A DNA stretch of 64,000 nt from the NCBI RefSeq assembly GCF_027744825.2, contig NC_071335.1:14636501-14700500 (forward strand), in the 5' to 3' direction. The notes beneath the pieces are model-generated. The model made no database searches, was not told the DNA's origin, and worked only from the letters and a program-made list of their open reading frames with translations. Positions 48,161 to 60,790 of this stretch are shown in pieces. Each line of letters begins with the position of its first letter. Position 1 is the first letter of the stretch. The stretch is from Synchiropus splendidus. Lineage: Eukaryota; Chordata; Actinopteri; Syngnathiformes; Callionymidae. Made by a program: the position numbers and the translations under genes.

Positions 48161-51100
48161 CCCTTCAACATTGTTGCACTGACGTGGCAGCCACTAACCC
48201 ACCGTGCGCCCCTGTGTGTTCAGTTTTGCTGGTGTCTCACTCATCTCACCCCGACTGCAAACCATGAAACAAGAAACCTCTTATTCAAAAGGGTGTGTCT
48301 CTTTGCCTCTCGTAAACGTGAACTTATTACTATGGGTGGGATCTATATTCAATCTATATTCAAGTTTTTATATCACCTTATTTAAACTAAACCTCTTTTA
48401 ATGTCTTGAAAATATTTGTAAAAGAATTTCAATTTTATTAAATTGAATAAAGTCCCACCACTACTTACTACGTTATTTTGTGCTCAGAAAATGAACTACA
48501 GGATACACGTTTGTGGGAATAAACTTATCATAGTTGACTGTTAAAGTGGTCAAGGTCTAGTTTTGTATTGCACTAGATTTTGTCCTCAGTTTCAGCTTCA
48601 GACTCTTATGGTTCTTATGATGTGTAGATTGGTCTTCTACTTCCTACACTTACTGAAGGTCATTTTTATTCTTTGTTGGTTCAAGGGGCCGACATTTACT
48701 CCATGTTAGCAACCGTTAGCATGGTTGCTAAGTTAGTGAAGGCTCGGGCCGGAGATGAAAAGTGTGACTGTACTTCAGACACTCCATATCTATCATTCTT
48801 GAGAAAACACAATCTCAGAAATATTACATTTTATCCAGAAACTTACAGGGTTTAATCGAAAAACCTGCTGAAGGGACACTGTTTGATGATGTTGACACCT
48901 CCATGGCGATGGTGGCGTTGAACTCTTGTGCCTCTGAAGTTGAACTAGTCAGCACGATCGATGTTTACAGAGTTCAATACAAGTCTGAAACAGCCTCTTG
49001 CTACCAATGCTCTACCTCTGAAGGTGAAGTGAGTGAAGAGCTCATAGCGCCACCCCTAGCCACGGAGGTGAACTACTCAGTGTTAGATTTTCACTCCGCT
49101 GCATGTAAACCAGGAGAACGTGCGCATGAATAAATCTTCATTTCCATCTGAGAAGCAACACACGAGAACTTTCAGACTTCCAGTCAAATCATCCTTCAGC
49201 GCGAGAACGCACCCGACATGATCACAAAATGGCATGATAGTTAGGTAGGTAGGTAGATAACAGTGTATGATCAAACATGCGCTGAAACATCAGGGTACAA
49301 GTGCTCAGGCGAAAAGCAAACTCTTTGCTCCTATTTGCTTTGGGCCTTGAAGCAGACTTTTTGTATCTCTTTTATCCTTCCACATCGTCTCATCTAGTCT
49401 CCTTCATCATGTGGCTGTTATGACATGCCATTGTCTAATGGGTTGCACCTATAGTTGGTCACTGTCAAAGGTTCCCTGTGACTTTATCAGCGATTGGTTT
49501 GCGTAATGTGTAATAATCTATAAATCAAAATGAATCTCTGAGAATCCCACCTCTAATGAAGTGATGAAACTTCCCGGTGACGCTGAGATTCTGCCTCGCA
49601 AGCGTTATGAATTACTCTGAAGTCACTGTCATACAGACTCATTGCTTTGCTTTAACAACAATATAATGTTGAAATTTCATGAATGGATACATTTAAAGTT
49701 CATGTAGGTTTGTGTGTGAAGGAGAGGGTTCCAAGTCTAAAGCCCTCAACAGTCCGTGTGAAAAGAGCTTCAGACTATATTAAATATTAAGAACAATATT
49801 AAGCGTTTACAGAAGTGCTGTCAGCATTGTCAAAGGAATCAAACTATTGTTCTTCACTTTGCTTTGTGGACTTTGTGGTGAAAATATTGAAATGAAAATG
49901 TGGGTAAAATGACCTGAAGTTGCTTCTTTGCCAATTTGTTTTGGGGTAATAAAGCAGACGAAATGAGCGTAGAAGGCATTCAGCGTAAATGAGAACTTGA
50001 GAGCAAGTGGAATGGAAAACTGAACACAAGAAAGGAACGAAAGAGGACAGAGATTTTGTGCGGTCGCTACAGGTTTTGTGGGATTTGCTAACAAAACCGC
50101 GTCTTTGTTCCTTGAGATCACCGTCAACAGCATTCTACGTTATTTAAATAACGCAATGTTTGTATTTGTTACCACTGGGTCACAACGCCGAGGTTTCCTG
50201 CTGTTTTGTTTGTTGAGGCACTGTCCAAGAGAGAAGGAAGTGGATTTGATGTGATTCAAGAGGTTTATTTTCAGCATGCAAATTCAGGTGGCAGCAGAAG
50301 AGTTTCAGCCTCCAAATGCTGCTCCATCGTCTCCATTAAAAATTCAACACCAGGAGTACTTGAAAACTTGCTGTGAACAGTTCAGAAGCATTTTACTATG
50401 ATGGCTTTGTGTACAGATCCAAGTCTGCGCCTTTCTGTCCTAGCATGGGAGCGCATCTTATCTCGCTGTGGAAGCACTAGTGTCGTATCTTCTGTTCCAT
50501 TCTACTGAAGCGATGAACGCTCTGTTGAACCAGCATGTCCTTCACAAACCTTCATTGTTACGGATGTTAACAAAAGAGGCTTCTGGGCGATGACGTCATC
50601 GCCACACAGATAAGCCTATATCTTATGTTACATTGTGTTCCCTTGTTTTTCAAACTGAGTCGGAGGAAAGTGAGTGAAAGACGGAGGAGAGACGAAGGAT
50701 GATGTGCATTGAATGAAAGAGGAGGAACTGCAGAGGGAAACAGGTGGAGGTGCTCTGAAGTGAGATGAGGGAAGTGTTTTGGGGATGTGGGAGAAACTTA
50801 ATCAAACTTGTTAGGCAGAACGTTGGCGGGGGGGAGGCGGGGTTAAGCTCATTACACACATTTCAATTCATTTCAGTGGTGACTATTGACCTCACAAATG
50901 AGTATGTTAAATTATGAGCCCCAAACAAATGAACTGTAAAGTGGAGTCATCACCATACAGTATGTGCTTTGAACAAACTGCCTTCCAGCTTCATTTAAAT
51001 GGCTCTGTTGATAGTATGCACTCTAACTTCTTCCTGCAAGAGTATTACCTATTGATCCGAACTTAGTCTGAACGGCTGTGAATGTTCCTTTCTTCACCAA

Positions 51101-51359
51101 AGATTTTCTATTCTGCCACCATTTCCATTTTTTTTTTCAGCAAGGTTTACAATATAAAGTGTCTTTTCTTTTCTTCTATTTTTTATTGTGCGGCCAAACT
51201 TCTTCTGTGACCAAAAAGAACATATGGAACTGAGCCAGTCCTTGGATGAACATGGCCAGTGGGTGCGGATGTACCTTTGAAAAGAGTTGTTCTCCTACAT
51301 CACCTACATCTGTCGCAGGTATTGATCTCACTAGTGAACATGTTCCTCGCTTTTGTCAG

Positions 51360-51483
51360 GCTGGAGTCCCCCACCCGAACACTGTCACTAGAAGCTCCCA
51401 GAGGAGTGGAGATCAATGCCGGAGTGGGAGAATTTGTGGCGTCCTGTCGGAAAGACCTCCTCTTACAGTCCTCTGAAGGAGAG
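51360..51483 (+). CDS. sgcz: zeta-sarcoglycan exon D (penultimate coding exon)
   Basis: The 124-bp exon follows acceptor CGCTTTTGTCAG (ends 51359) and is followed by donor GTGAGT. Its first base completes the lysine begun by exon C; it then encodes LESPTRTLSLEAPRGVEINA and, after GVGEF, VASCRKDLLLQSSEGE, closing at a codon boundary. Human zeta has LESPTRSLIMEAPRGVQVSA and ATCRKELHLQSTEGE; delta has CRTELRLESKDGE. In the family this exon precedes the last one, which begins IFLNAETIKLGNLP and carries the cysteine-rich end. That last exon was looked for in 51484-64000 and not found. Confidence 0.95.
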
Positions 51484-52200
51484 GTGAGTGTTTTGTTCCA
51501 CTTCCTTTGATGTTTTGGAAAGTGTCCCGCTCGGCTTTTGACTGATCGTGTTAGAGTGATATTCAGGGGCCGCGCTCAAACACAACCGCGGCGTCCGCGT
51601 CTGCCGGTGGCACTCAGCGGTGTCGGGGCTGCTTCATTAAAGTATCTTATTAGACTAATGAGAGCCATCAATCCAGGCGACCTTGTCCTCCTTTCCTCCC
51701 CTCCTCTTCACATCCCTCCTCTGCTCTTCTGTTTGGGAGTGGTGACTGCATTAGCACTAGTTTGATGAGGTTCCCTGTCAGTTGGTGCTGTGATGTGAGG
51801 ATGTCAGCGCCTGCCTGCCTGCTCACTGTCGAGCGTAACTCTGCTCACTGTTGTGGTGCCTCCTTTCCTTAGTGTGCGCGGCGGCTGTGTGTCCACTAGA
51901 GCGTGGTGTGTCATTACTCCCGTAATTAACGGGAAAATGCCCCCCTCTCGCTGCGCCCACTGTTCCTGTCACTTCTCTGTGCTCAAGCAGCTTCCAAAAC
52001 ACATTTCCATAGTAACAAGAAAAATAAATCTTCCATGGATGTCACACTCTCACAAATACACTTTCGGGATATATAAAATTCTGGTGCGGATCAATATTAG
52101 TTTGCAGGTAAAACTGATACCGAACCTTCACATTCCTTCCTGTGTGAGACCTGGAGCATCGTCTTATTGGTCAGTAATTACACAGTGCTAACCCTTTGAC

Positions 52201-53182
52201 CAGTGTTGGACAAGTTACTTTAAAGTAGTAACTTAGTTACAGTTACTAGTTACCTTGTTCAAAAGTAACTTTGTTACTCAAGTTACTCATTACTTTCAAA
52301 GTAACTAGTTACTAGCGAAAGTAGCTTTTTAAAACTGTATATTATGGTGGAGCTCAAACATACGTCATCTTACAACAGGCACGGTCACAAGGCTGGGTTG
52401 GGAACCAGCGACATTGGGACAGAATCTGACCCATTACTATTATTTGTGTGGCCCGCTAAACTCGATAGTCAGGTAATAAAGGCAATCGATGATTGATAAC
52501 CCACTTCAAGTGCAATCCCATTACAAAGTCTCCACTCAGTGACCTTAGGGTGCAATGGCAGTGTGAACAAATGACTATATTGAAACTTTTGATGGGCATA
52601 TTTATTGCAGTCATTTAGATTACAAACTATACTTTTAGCAGGGCAAAAACTCTTTTTACAGAACACTCAGTAGTAGCAGAAACAAACACTAGTGCCAAAC
52701 CGATGATGCTGATGATCATCTCAACAGCAACACATCTATCTAACTCCACAGCTGCGATAGGCTGCATGTCTTCCACAACACACCTCGCTGCTACCAGTAT
52801 GTTCAACTGCTGCTGAGGTAAAGGCTGAGGAACAGGTGCTCCCAAGTCGAGCTCCTGCTGTTTGGCTGCAGTGACTTCTCTACTGTGGCGTCAGACCAGC
52901 GAACCTCAGCAGCGTCTGCTTAGCATTCTTTTCTCACCAGCTTGGTCGATCGACGCCTGCGCTTTCTGAAGATGTTACGCCAGATTGGAATCGCTCGCTT
53001 TGGACGTGCTTAGTGTTTTCGAGCCTCCACGTAGCTTGCACGCTACTCCAATATTTCTCTGGTCTTTTACAGCGAAAATGGAAAAATAATGAGAATAAGG
53101 AACGCGTCATGGCTCTCGTTATTACAAAATATAACGTCGTTCCTATAACGCGTTACTTAATCACGCGTTAGTGCCAACACTG
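52201..53182. mobile_element. Complete 982-bp hAT element with perfect 8-bp target duplication
   Basis: CAGTGTTGG at the left and CCAACACTG at the right are inverted termini, and CCTTTGAC sits on both sides (52193-52200 and 53183-53190) without mismatch. The left interior is rich in GTAACTTAGTTAC/AAGTAAC words and the right interior has ACGCGTTAC, typical of a family widespread in fish. A 72-codon minus-strand frame (52627-52845) has no recognisable hAT catalytic or dimerisation signature, so the element is taken as nonautonomous. The intact duplication suggests a comparatively recent insertion. Confidence 0.9.
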
Positions 53183-53862
53183 CCTTTGACATAGGTGATG
53201 TTAGTTCAGTGGAGGTATCTTACCATGCCAAAACTTTGTTAGCGCTTGTGAGAAATAAAGCTTTTTTGAAACCTAGGGAAGGAAATCTTCAAAAAAACTG
53301 CAATGTCACGTAGCAGCTGCCGAGTGAGGACTGCCACCCGTCCCATGGAATAGAGAATCGTCCCGTATTTGACCAGTAAATGAAGCGCCCCCTCATGAAG
53401 CAACATGGCATGTGATCTGTTCCAGTATGTAGAGGTGTCCTGAACCCAACATGATGCTCCCAGCTTTGTGTCACTCCTCGGTTGTTTGACCCTATTGACT
53501 TTCAGAGCTTCCTTTTAAAGTCTTGTGGTCGATATCAAGCTGGCAGTTTCGCACACACAAGACAGTGTGTCTTTCAAAGTTCAACTATTCAATGAAGAGT
53601 GTGTATTTTTATTCACATCTTTTCATCATTATGACTATTTTTGTTTTTGTTTACAGGCCAAATATAAGCAAAACTAGAAATCATTTTGTGTGCTCAAACG
53701 TGTTTTATGTACTCTGGCATAGTTTGGCTTTTTTTTTCAGCCATAAGAAATGTAATAACCACATAAATTCATATTTCAAATTCACCGCATAATGAAATGT
53801 AACTTTTTCATGAATCAGCTGTGTATTATGCTTTCTATTGCTTAAAAAAAAACAAATAAATA

Positions 53863-53899
53863 CATAATAATAATAAGAATAAGAATAATAATAATAATT
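53863..53899. repeat. (AAT)n-rich microsatellite
   Basis: Imperfect AATAAT/AAGAAT run following an A-rich stretch. Confidence 0.75.
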
Positions 53900-56084
53900 T
53901 ACCAGCATCATTGATTTCAACTGTGAAAATTGTTTTTTTTTTATAAAATATATGTATAAAATAGAGTCAGAGCTCAGTAATGCAGGTGTTAGAGGCTATT
54001 TTCCTCTTGTTATTTGTGTTTACATTTGCATGTGTTTCTTGGTGGTGCGTAACTCAATTGTAGCTTTCGCCTTTGAAAAACCTGCAGTAAAAAAAGGTAG
54101 AAAATATAAGTCCAGTGATGTCATTAAATTTTCCATTGAAGTGCATTGGCTTTATTTATTTATGCATTTATTTATTTCCATATTTTCAGCACAACCATGA
54201 TGCTTCAAGGTGTTTCACAGTAGTGTTCGCCCAGAGGTGAAAATGGCACATAACTGGAATATTAGCTCTCAACTCGAAGCCAAAAGAAAACAAAAATAAA
54301 AATGTCCGAGAGGCAGCGCATATCTCGAAATAATAAGTCTATCTAAGTTTGGACGCTCAGAAGTCACGGTGTCAGTGATAATGAGTGAAAGAATGGATAT
54401 AAATATCTATTCTTGTCAAACTAACTTTCACTTCTTCTGGTTACAAGACAGAATATGTTCAGTAAAGTAATGATTTTTGTCAGCAAATTGTCTCCCTTCG
54501 GCTTTAGGATCCTTCCCACCCTACTTTGGCAGTTGTTAAAAATCCGCTGACCAAGGAGGTGTGCAGGACAAACACAATACGGCACAAGCCTGCTGTGTAT
54601 CAATGAAAACAAAGAGGCAAAGGAAGATGGCTGTTAAAGCTGTTGATTTAAATGTACAGGCAATAATATTTCAATGAAAAAAGACTCTGCATGCAGTCAA
54701 TTTTCACCATAAAATCAATAAAAGCAAAGGGCAGGTCTCAGCCTTCACAAAGAGGAAAGTTAACCTTCCATGCTATTAGTTAAATATAAAGTTGCACAGC
54801 TCTTTACAAACCCATCTTGTGTCGACTGCATATTTTCACACATAGCCTTGAGGTTGAAAAACCAGCGTACTTACAGTGAAATCCTTTACATTTCTCAGGT
54901 GCATCTTTCCATCTCCCTCCGTTTTTTGCACTACAACCTCGACCCATTTGTTTTGTCTGTGTCAGTTTTTTATCTCCGAGTTATGCAGCCTGTCTAATTA
55001 ACTCTCCGTTGCCAGGGTTATACATCAGTGGGGCTCCATACATCCTTTTTTCACGTGTCTTTTTTGTCCTCTTCTGTTCAGTGTTAATCCATTATCAGCC
55101 TCTGTCTTCCTCCTGCCATCCATATCGCTGCATATTCATGCTGTTCAATGCTAATAAAGAAACACGTTGTGTTGCTGCCCTTGAGAAAGTCAATAAAGTT
55201 TTGAGAAAGATCAAAAATCTTCTGCGTGGTGGTTCGCGCCTGATTCACCCTGCACCCTTTTATCATTACATGAACTGACAAAAAGTTCAAATTGAAATCC
55301 TGGTGAAAAGCTGTTGTTACCCAACTCACACAGTACATACTGCGATCACCTTTTAAAGTCTTTTTTAGCAAACCTTGAGTTTGTGAAATGCTGCCTGGAT
55401 GTCCTCCCTCCTCCAAACACAGCTCCTTGTGTTGGTGCTAAAATGCTGAAATGTTTCATATCTACACAAGCATCTTATTTCAAACTGGTCACCATTACTA
55501 AATAGTGTCCAGTATTGGTGACAGGCATTTAAAAAATGACGTTTGCATTTTAGAGGCTGTTACTGTCTGATGTTCCTAAATTCATACCATTGCATTTATC
55601 ATTTTGATAGTCAGTCCACGACCAGGTCATGATGATTTAACACCATGAGAGCGTGACATCTGCATCAGTGCGTTGTGTTTTCCAGACCGAGCCGCATCCT
55701 CGGCTGTGAAAAGGTCTTTGACACCCAGAATAAAGACAGAAAACAAAACAGCCCGCATGTCTGGCTAAGACATTGGACTTGATGAAAGTGAATAACTCTC
55801 TTTGCTGATGATAGCCTTGAAGCAGGTATGCTCAAACTGAAATGTTTGAATAACCTTCTCAAACACTACAGCAGCAGAGAGGGGCTCAAAAGCAGGCTCA
55901 AACATCTTTTTCGAATTGTTCAAACAGCATTGATCCAGTCAGAATCTTAATTGTGTCACACTCTGCTTGTTCATCATATATAACTCCGTCTTTCACTCGA
56001 CGCCAAAAGGCTCACAGTGGATAGATTAGATATGTTACGGTTCATTATTAAAGTTAATGAAACTTTGCTGTTATTCATTGATTC

Positions 56085-56225
56085 ATTTTCAGCTCCGACT
56101 CTAATAGGCTTGCAAGGAGGCAGAAGCAAATCCCAGCTGCTCGGACCAAGAGGCGGGGCACACCCCAGTATGGCAGGGCACCTTAGATGGGAGACTAACA
56201 ACCAGTCATGCACACACTTACATTA
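56085..56225 (+). mobile_element. Possible LINE 3' tail, copy 3 (diverged)
   Basis: AAATCCCAGCTGCTCGGACC, AGAGGCGGGGCACACCCC and CTAACAACCAGTCATGCACAC occur in the order expected for the L2/Maui-like tail, but the copy is short and diverged. Confidence 0.4.
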
Positions 56226-56489
56226 ATTTTTAATTTTTTTCTTGGTATCCTTTGTTTGTTTTGTTTATTGCTTTTTTAAACTAGCAACAACAACACCAGT
56301 AATAGTTTAATAAAGTAAAAATACAGATACCTGGATAGATGCATAAACAAATCCAGCCAAAAATATTGGTTCAAAAAGTGGGTAATTCAATTCAAAAAAA
56401 TAAGAATCTCGTGGAATTGAACTGTCAAATTACAGGTTTGATGAACTCGCCTACTGATCATTTGACCGGCAAACTCCTCACTGAAAGAA

Positions 56490-56645
56490 GCCCAAGGTTA
56501 CATGGTGTAACCCTGGTTCTACGAATTGTGTGAAGCCCTCAATGGCTTTGCAGGCAGTACCAGTAGCGCAGCCTGTTAGTGGGCACAGGGTACATGATGT
56601 AACCTGAGTTCTACGAATGTGTTAGTAGCCCATCAGAGGGCAGAG
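56490..56645. repeat. Duplicated palindrome-bearing repeat
   Basis: Two related units about 92 bp apart: GGTTACATGGTGTAACC..GGTTCTACGAAT near 56495 and GGGTACATGATGTAACC..GTTCTACGAAT near 56587. Each opens with a short dyad (GGTTACA/TGTAACC). The pattern is known to me from fish repeats, but I cannot name the family. Confidence 0.45.
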
Positions 56646-58819
56646 CACACATGAAGTAGAACCAGGAGTTGCCCCAGGTTGGAATCCAGCCCACAACATT
56701 GTTGTTGTGAGGCTGCAGTGTGGCCCACTCTGGCATTATTTACAACCCAAGTAAAACAACCCATCACTGTCGCCACCTTTCCATTAACTGAGGAAAAAGT
56801 TGGTTGCTATTATTCATTGCTGTGTTTCTGACCAACTAGTTTAATGAATGAACTGAAACAGCTCATATTTTATTGTTTTATTTGAAGAAATTTAGTTTAA
56901 AAAATAAGAAACGTCAATTAAGCTTTCAGGGTCGGTTTGTTGGTGTTCAGCAGTTTCATCTGGATTTACAATCTTCTTTAAGTGTTTGTCATTCACTTGC
57001 CTGTGTTGCCCCAACACCAGCAACCACATCTTAGAAAACTGTGTGAGCCACACTACTGCCACCTACTGTCTGATTGAAGTCACTGTGTTCAATGGTATTT
57101 CACATGCTAAAATAGATGCCACATTATACAGATAAAACAATGGCAATAATGTTGGTTTTAAAATACTATTGGGGTGAAAAAATAGGTCTTTGATAATGTA
57201 GCAATACAAACTTGCTTAGAAGGCAGGTGAAAATTTTCACAATGGCATGAAAAATACAATCTGTAATATTTATATTTACTGCAGTAGCAGCACGGAGGAT
57301 ATCAGCATTCATAAGGTACAGCTTTGAACATGGCCAGATGTCCAACCAAAATCTAAAAGCGCACTGCTTTGGTAAAGTTTTGGTTTCCTTAAGTACAGAA
57401 TAGTCTTGAGGCAAGTTTTTAAATGTTGCACAGATTGCTGAAAAGTTAAAGGAAAATAACTTTTTTATTATGTAAGGTGCAAGTGATTGAAATGTAACTG
57501 GTATTGCAAAAAAATTGGATTTGAGTATTTATTTTTATTTAATTGTGTGTTATATTTTCAAGGGTTGGATTATTTTTTTTTGTGTGTGTGTGAAGAAATT
57601 GTCAACCAATATTAAGTTTAACTATTCATGCAGCGTGGCACTAATTTGATGTGACCGCGATCAAATTGAAAATACTGAAGCAGACAAAAAGCAGCGTATT
57701 CAGCGCTGCATAAGTACTTTTTTTATTCACCAGAGCTGAATAGCACTTTTCTATCTCTTCAAGGCAAAGACCGCCGGTGTGGCTCTGAAATCAAAGCGTC
57801 ATCCGTGTGTGTCTGAGATACTGTAACTCAGCACCTCTTTATGGAAATCAATATGTGTGTGACGGACTAAAAACTGTTTTTTTTTTGTGTTCAGAATGAT
57901 TAAACAATCCTCCTCTTCAGCCATGCGGTTAATTAATATTAAAAAAATGTCACGTTCTTATCACCAATTGCTTTTTGCACAACTTTTAATTAAACACAGT
58001 ACAAAGAGTGAAGTTAAAAAATAAACAGCGGTCGACAACAAAGAGGGGTGATGTGAAAACACACCTGCTCAGTTAGATCAGCTCACCTCAGCGGAGGAAC
58101 AGAAGCTGTTTTCCATTCAGCGCTTTCCTTCGTGCCTCTGCCGACTCCCATCTTGAGATTACAGAGCATCTTTAAACCATTTCCTGGCAGTACTGACCTC
58201 TGAAAAGTGAAGCGGTTGCCTCATTCGGTAATCCATTTAGGAGGCAGTGTCTATGAGATCTTCTGTTATCTCTCTCTGGATGGACCACCGATGGTCAATC
58301 CACCATCATTCTGCTGCTTTAATAATTTCACTGCAGTCTTCCGTTGCTATTCTGTAACATTTAATGCGAACTAAAGCTGAAAGAGACTTGAACAAAGGCT
58401 GGTCAATGTTTGGACTAACTGACCCGTGTGTGAGCACTGTACCGCTCTGAAAGAGCTGAGCCCAAAGGAACACCTCTCCTTCTCGAATCCTTCCCACCAA
58501 GGCCACAGACAAGGGTATGTAAGTGGCCTTGGCAAGTTTCCTCGGCAGAGCTTATTTTATAGACTGAGGGAACGGCGTGAAGTCGGAGTGCCGCTCATCC
58601 ACGTTGACAGCATGGCCACGATAACTGATGCCTCCTTGCAGAGGAGTTCCCGGCATGTCAAAGTGGAAGGCGGCCTGTGGCGGCCAGATGATATCTTTCA
58701 ATTGAACTGGGAGGAATTCCCAGAAGGGTTGGTGGGAAGAGGGATTTCTGTGGCTCTTATATTTGAGAGACAGATAAAGTAAACCTACTCTTTTATCGAA
58801 ATGTATTTGGTTTCTAATT

Positions 58820-59400
58820 TTCCAGGTCCATACCGGCGCTTCTCGTCAGTCCCATCGATCCATCCGTCCATCTAGACAAGGTTATTATTGTGAGGCCCTA
58901 CACACACCGACACACGCCTGCGCGTCAGGTTGATAATGACTGCGCGCAGCAACGGGTGATGTAATGAGATTTAAAGAGCTCGGTGTGAAGCGCTCAAGTG
59001 GCTGGTGCTTCTCAGTTTACCCAGATTGCATTCCTTTTATTCCACTCTCAAACCAGCTTCCCCTGACCGCTGACTCCATCAAATGAACGGAGGAGAGTGG
59101 ATGATGGGAGGACTGAAGAAAGAGCGGATGAGTGGGAGGATGGCAGAAAATAGATGTTTCTGTCGATCTTTGCGGCAGAAAATAAAGGCGGCGCAGGACA
59201 GCGAGGCTTAGAGCCAAATCAATGTTGTCAGCATCTGGCACTTAAGAAGAGGCCATTAAAGTTTAAAAAGTTCAGAAAGCCGTACTGGAATTAGGGCCAA
59301 ATGGGTTAGAGGTATGGCCAAGCTCCGGCTTCCATTAAAATCAAATCCAACAAGAGCTGACAGATCCGCTCAGGATACTTACGCTCCTCCATGTTATCAT
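58820..59400. promoter_or_regulatory. Candidate conserved noncoding block (low confidence)
   Basis: Repeat-poor sequence of mixed composition with phrases like GATAATGACTGCGCGCAGC, CACTTAAGAAGAGGCCATTA and GAATTAGGGCCAAATGGG. It has the texture of an intronic enhancer region. No direct evidence supports function. Confidence 0.15.
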
Positions 59401-60429
59401 AAGCGTTGGTAGCTGGATCCCTCCGTCGCTCTTTTGGGGATATCAGAAACCTCAGAAACCTTTTTTTCATTCTTTAGTCATCGCTCCACTGCTGACGTTC
59501 TGAAGCTTCTTGGCTGATCTGTTCTCGTAAACTCAATAAAAACGAGTGGAGAAAACATGCTTCAGTCAAAGAAAATACTCTCCTTTATTAGTATTATGTT
59601 GTTGACTGTGTTGTGCCTTATGTTCCAGGTGTTTAGTAGCATTGTGAGCCTGCGGTGTTGCCGTAGTTGCCAGAGTTCAACAAAATACACAGCTACACTC
59701 GACAGCCAATGTCAGCGCTTTAATACATTTCATACAGCTGTATAACATTTGCCTGTAAGTATGTGTTGCTGTTGTGTAACTGTAGAGTATGTGTAGTTTA
59801 TTTTTTTGGACTTATATCGCTTTCATTTCGCCCGTTAATCCACGCGCTTTAGCATTAGCACAGTAATGGGATTCTCCCTTGACATGAGCATTCAGCTAGC
59901 GGAACCTTTTGTGTGTTATTTTCTTGTGTGTAAATGTGTGTATATTGCACGGAACACTGTTTTGTACTTGTGTTTTTAGTTTTAAAGATATTCATAAAGA
60001 TTTGAAGACGAACTTCTGCATCTTTGTTGGAAGCTGTTCACGATGTGCTGAGCAATAGTGACCACACAGAGCAGGGGCAGAATAAGTATTGTCACTATTA
60101 ATTTGAGATTACGTCATGAATGATGCAGGGATTTTTCCCAATTGATTAATTGAATGGAGTTTAATTCCGCTTGAGTGCTTAAAACACTACAGGGCCAATT
60201 AAAGATGCAAGGAAGTTTCATTCGGATGTGGGTTTTTCAGCTTTCTGATGAGCCAACAGCAAAGAAGGGACTCGAGGGAGGAGAATGACAGCCCACTCAG
60301 CAGACACTGACTTCATACCCTGAAGCGCCACACTTCCTGCAAGCCCTCATTCTGCATTGTTAAAATGAGGAAATGTATGTTTGGGGACGCAAAGCTTTCC
60401 CTTTAAATATGCAAGCAGAAGATCTGTGT

Positions 60430-60790
60430 CAGTGTTGGGTTGCACCACGTCCTCACTGCCAAGGTGTCATGTAGGTAAGGCTGCATGAGCACATAACATT
60501 TTGCATATCTGACTTACGAGCCGGGATCGGTTCCAACCAAGTCGAATGCCATTCAAAATAGCCGACGCGAGGGTTATAGGTGCTACTGTAGTGGTAGATG
60601 GCTGTGTGAGAGTGAGATGCTGGGATACTGTGCTGCTGTAACTGTCGTACACGTTGCTGGGCTGCTACTTGCTGCGGTGCCAGACGTTGAATAAAAAACA
60701 ATTAGCACCTGCTGGCCGTGGTCATAACTACGGATGGACGCAAGTCGAGCAGGTCGTAAGTCGGATGTTACTTGTACAAAGTGTCTTAAA
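60430..60790. repeat. Unclassified DNA-transposon-like repeat
   Basis: ACTTACGAGCCGGGATCGGTTCCAACCAAGTCGAAT near 60515-60550 and GCAAGTCGAGCAGGTCGTAAGTCGGATG near 60740-60767 look like opposite arms (ACTTACGA versus TCGTAAGT). The style resembles pogo/Tigger elements. Short minus-strand frames inside it are not called. Confidence 0.35.

Larger units (their letters stand above)
30514..51359 (+). other. sgcz: sgcz intron between exons C and D (20.8 kb)
   Basis: Donor GTAAGT and acceptor CTTTTGTCAG. Contents recognised: MITE copies near 33.5, 35.4 and 41.1 kb, a LINE coding fragment at 34.8 kb, poly-T at 37.3 kb, an inverted-pair repeat at 38.0 kb, (TG)n at 39.0 kb, a fragment related to the 52.2-kb hAT element at 43.5 kb, a possible LINE scrap at 45.9 kb, a hAT-like element at 46.1-46.7 kb and a LINE tail at 47.9 kb. 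Nothing definite is seen in 30.5-33.5, 39.1-41.0, 41.3-43.4, 44.2-45.8 and 48.2-51.3 kb. No further exon was found. Confidence 0.85.

Noticed and set aside
10980..51483. Delta- or gamma-sarcoglycan instead of zeta
   Set aside because: Paralog-specific positions (VEAQC, SADEDEI, CRKDLLLQS) follow zeta; delta differs at each as remembered.
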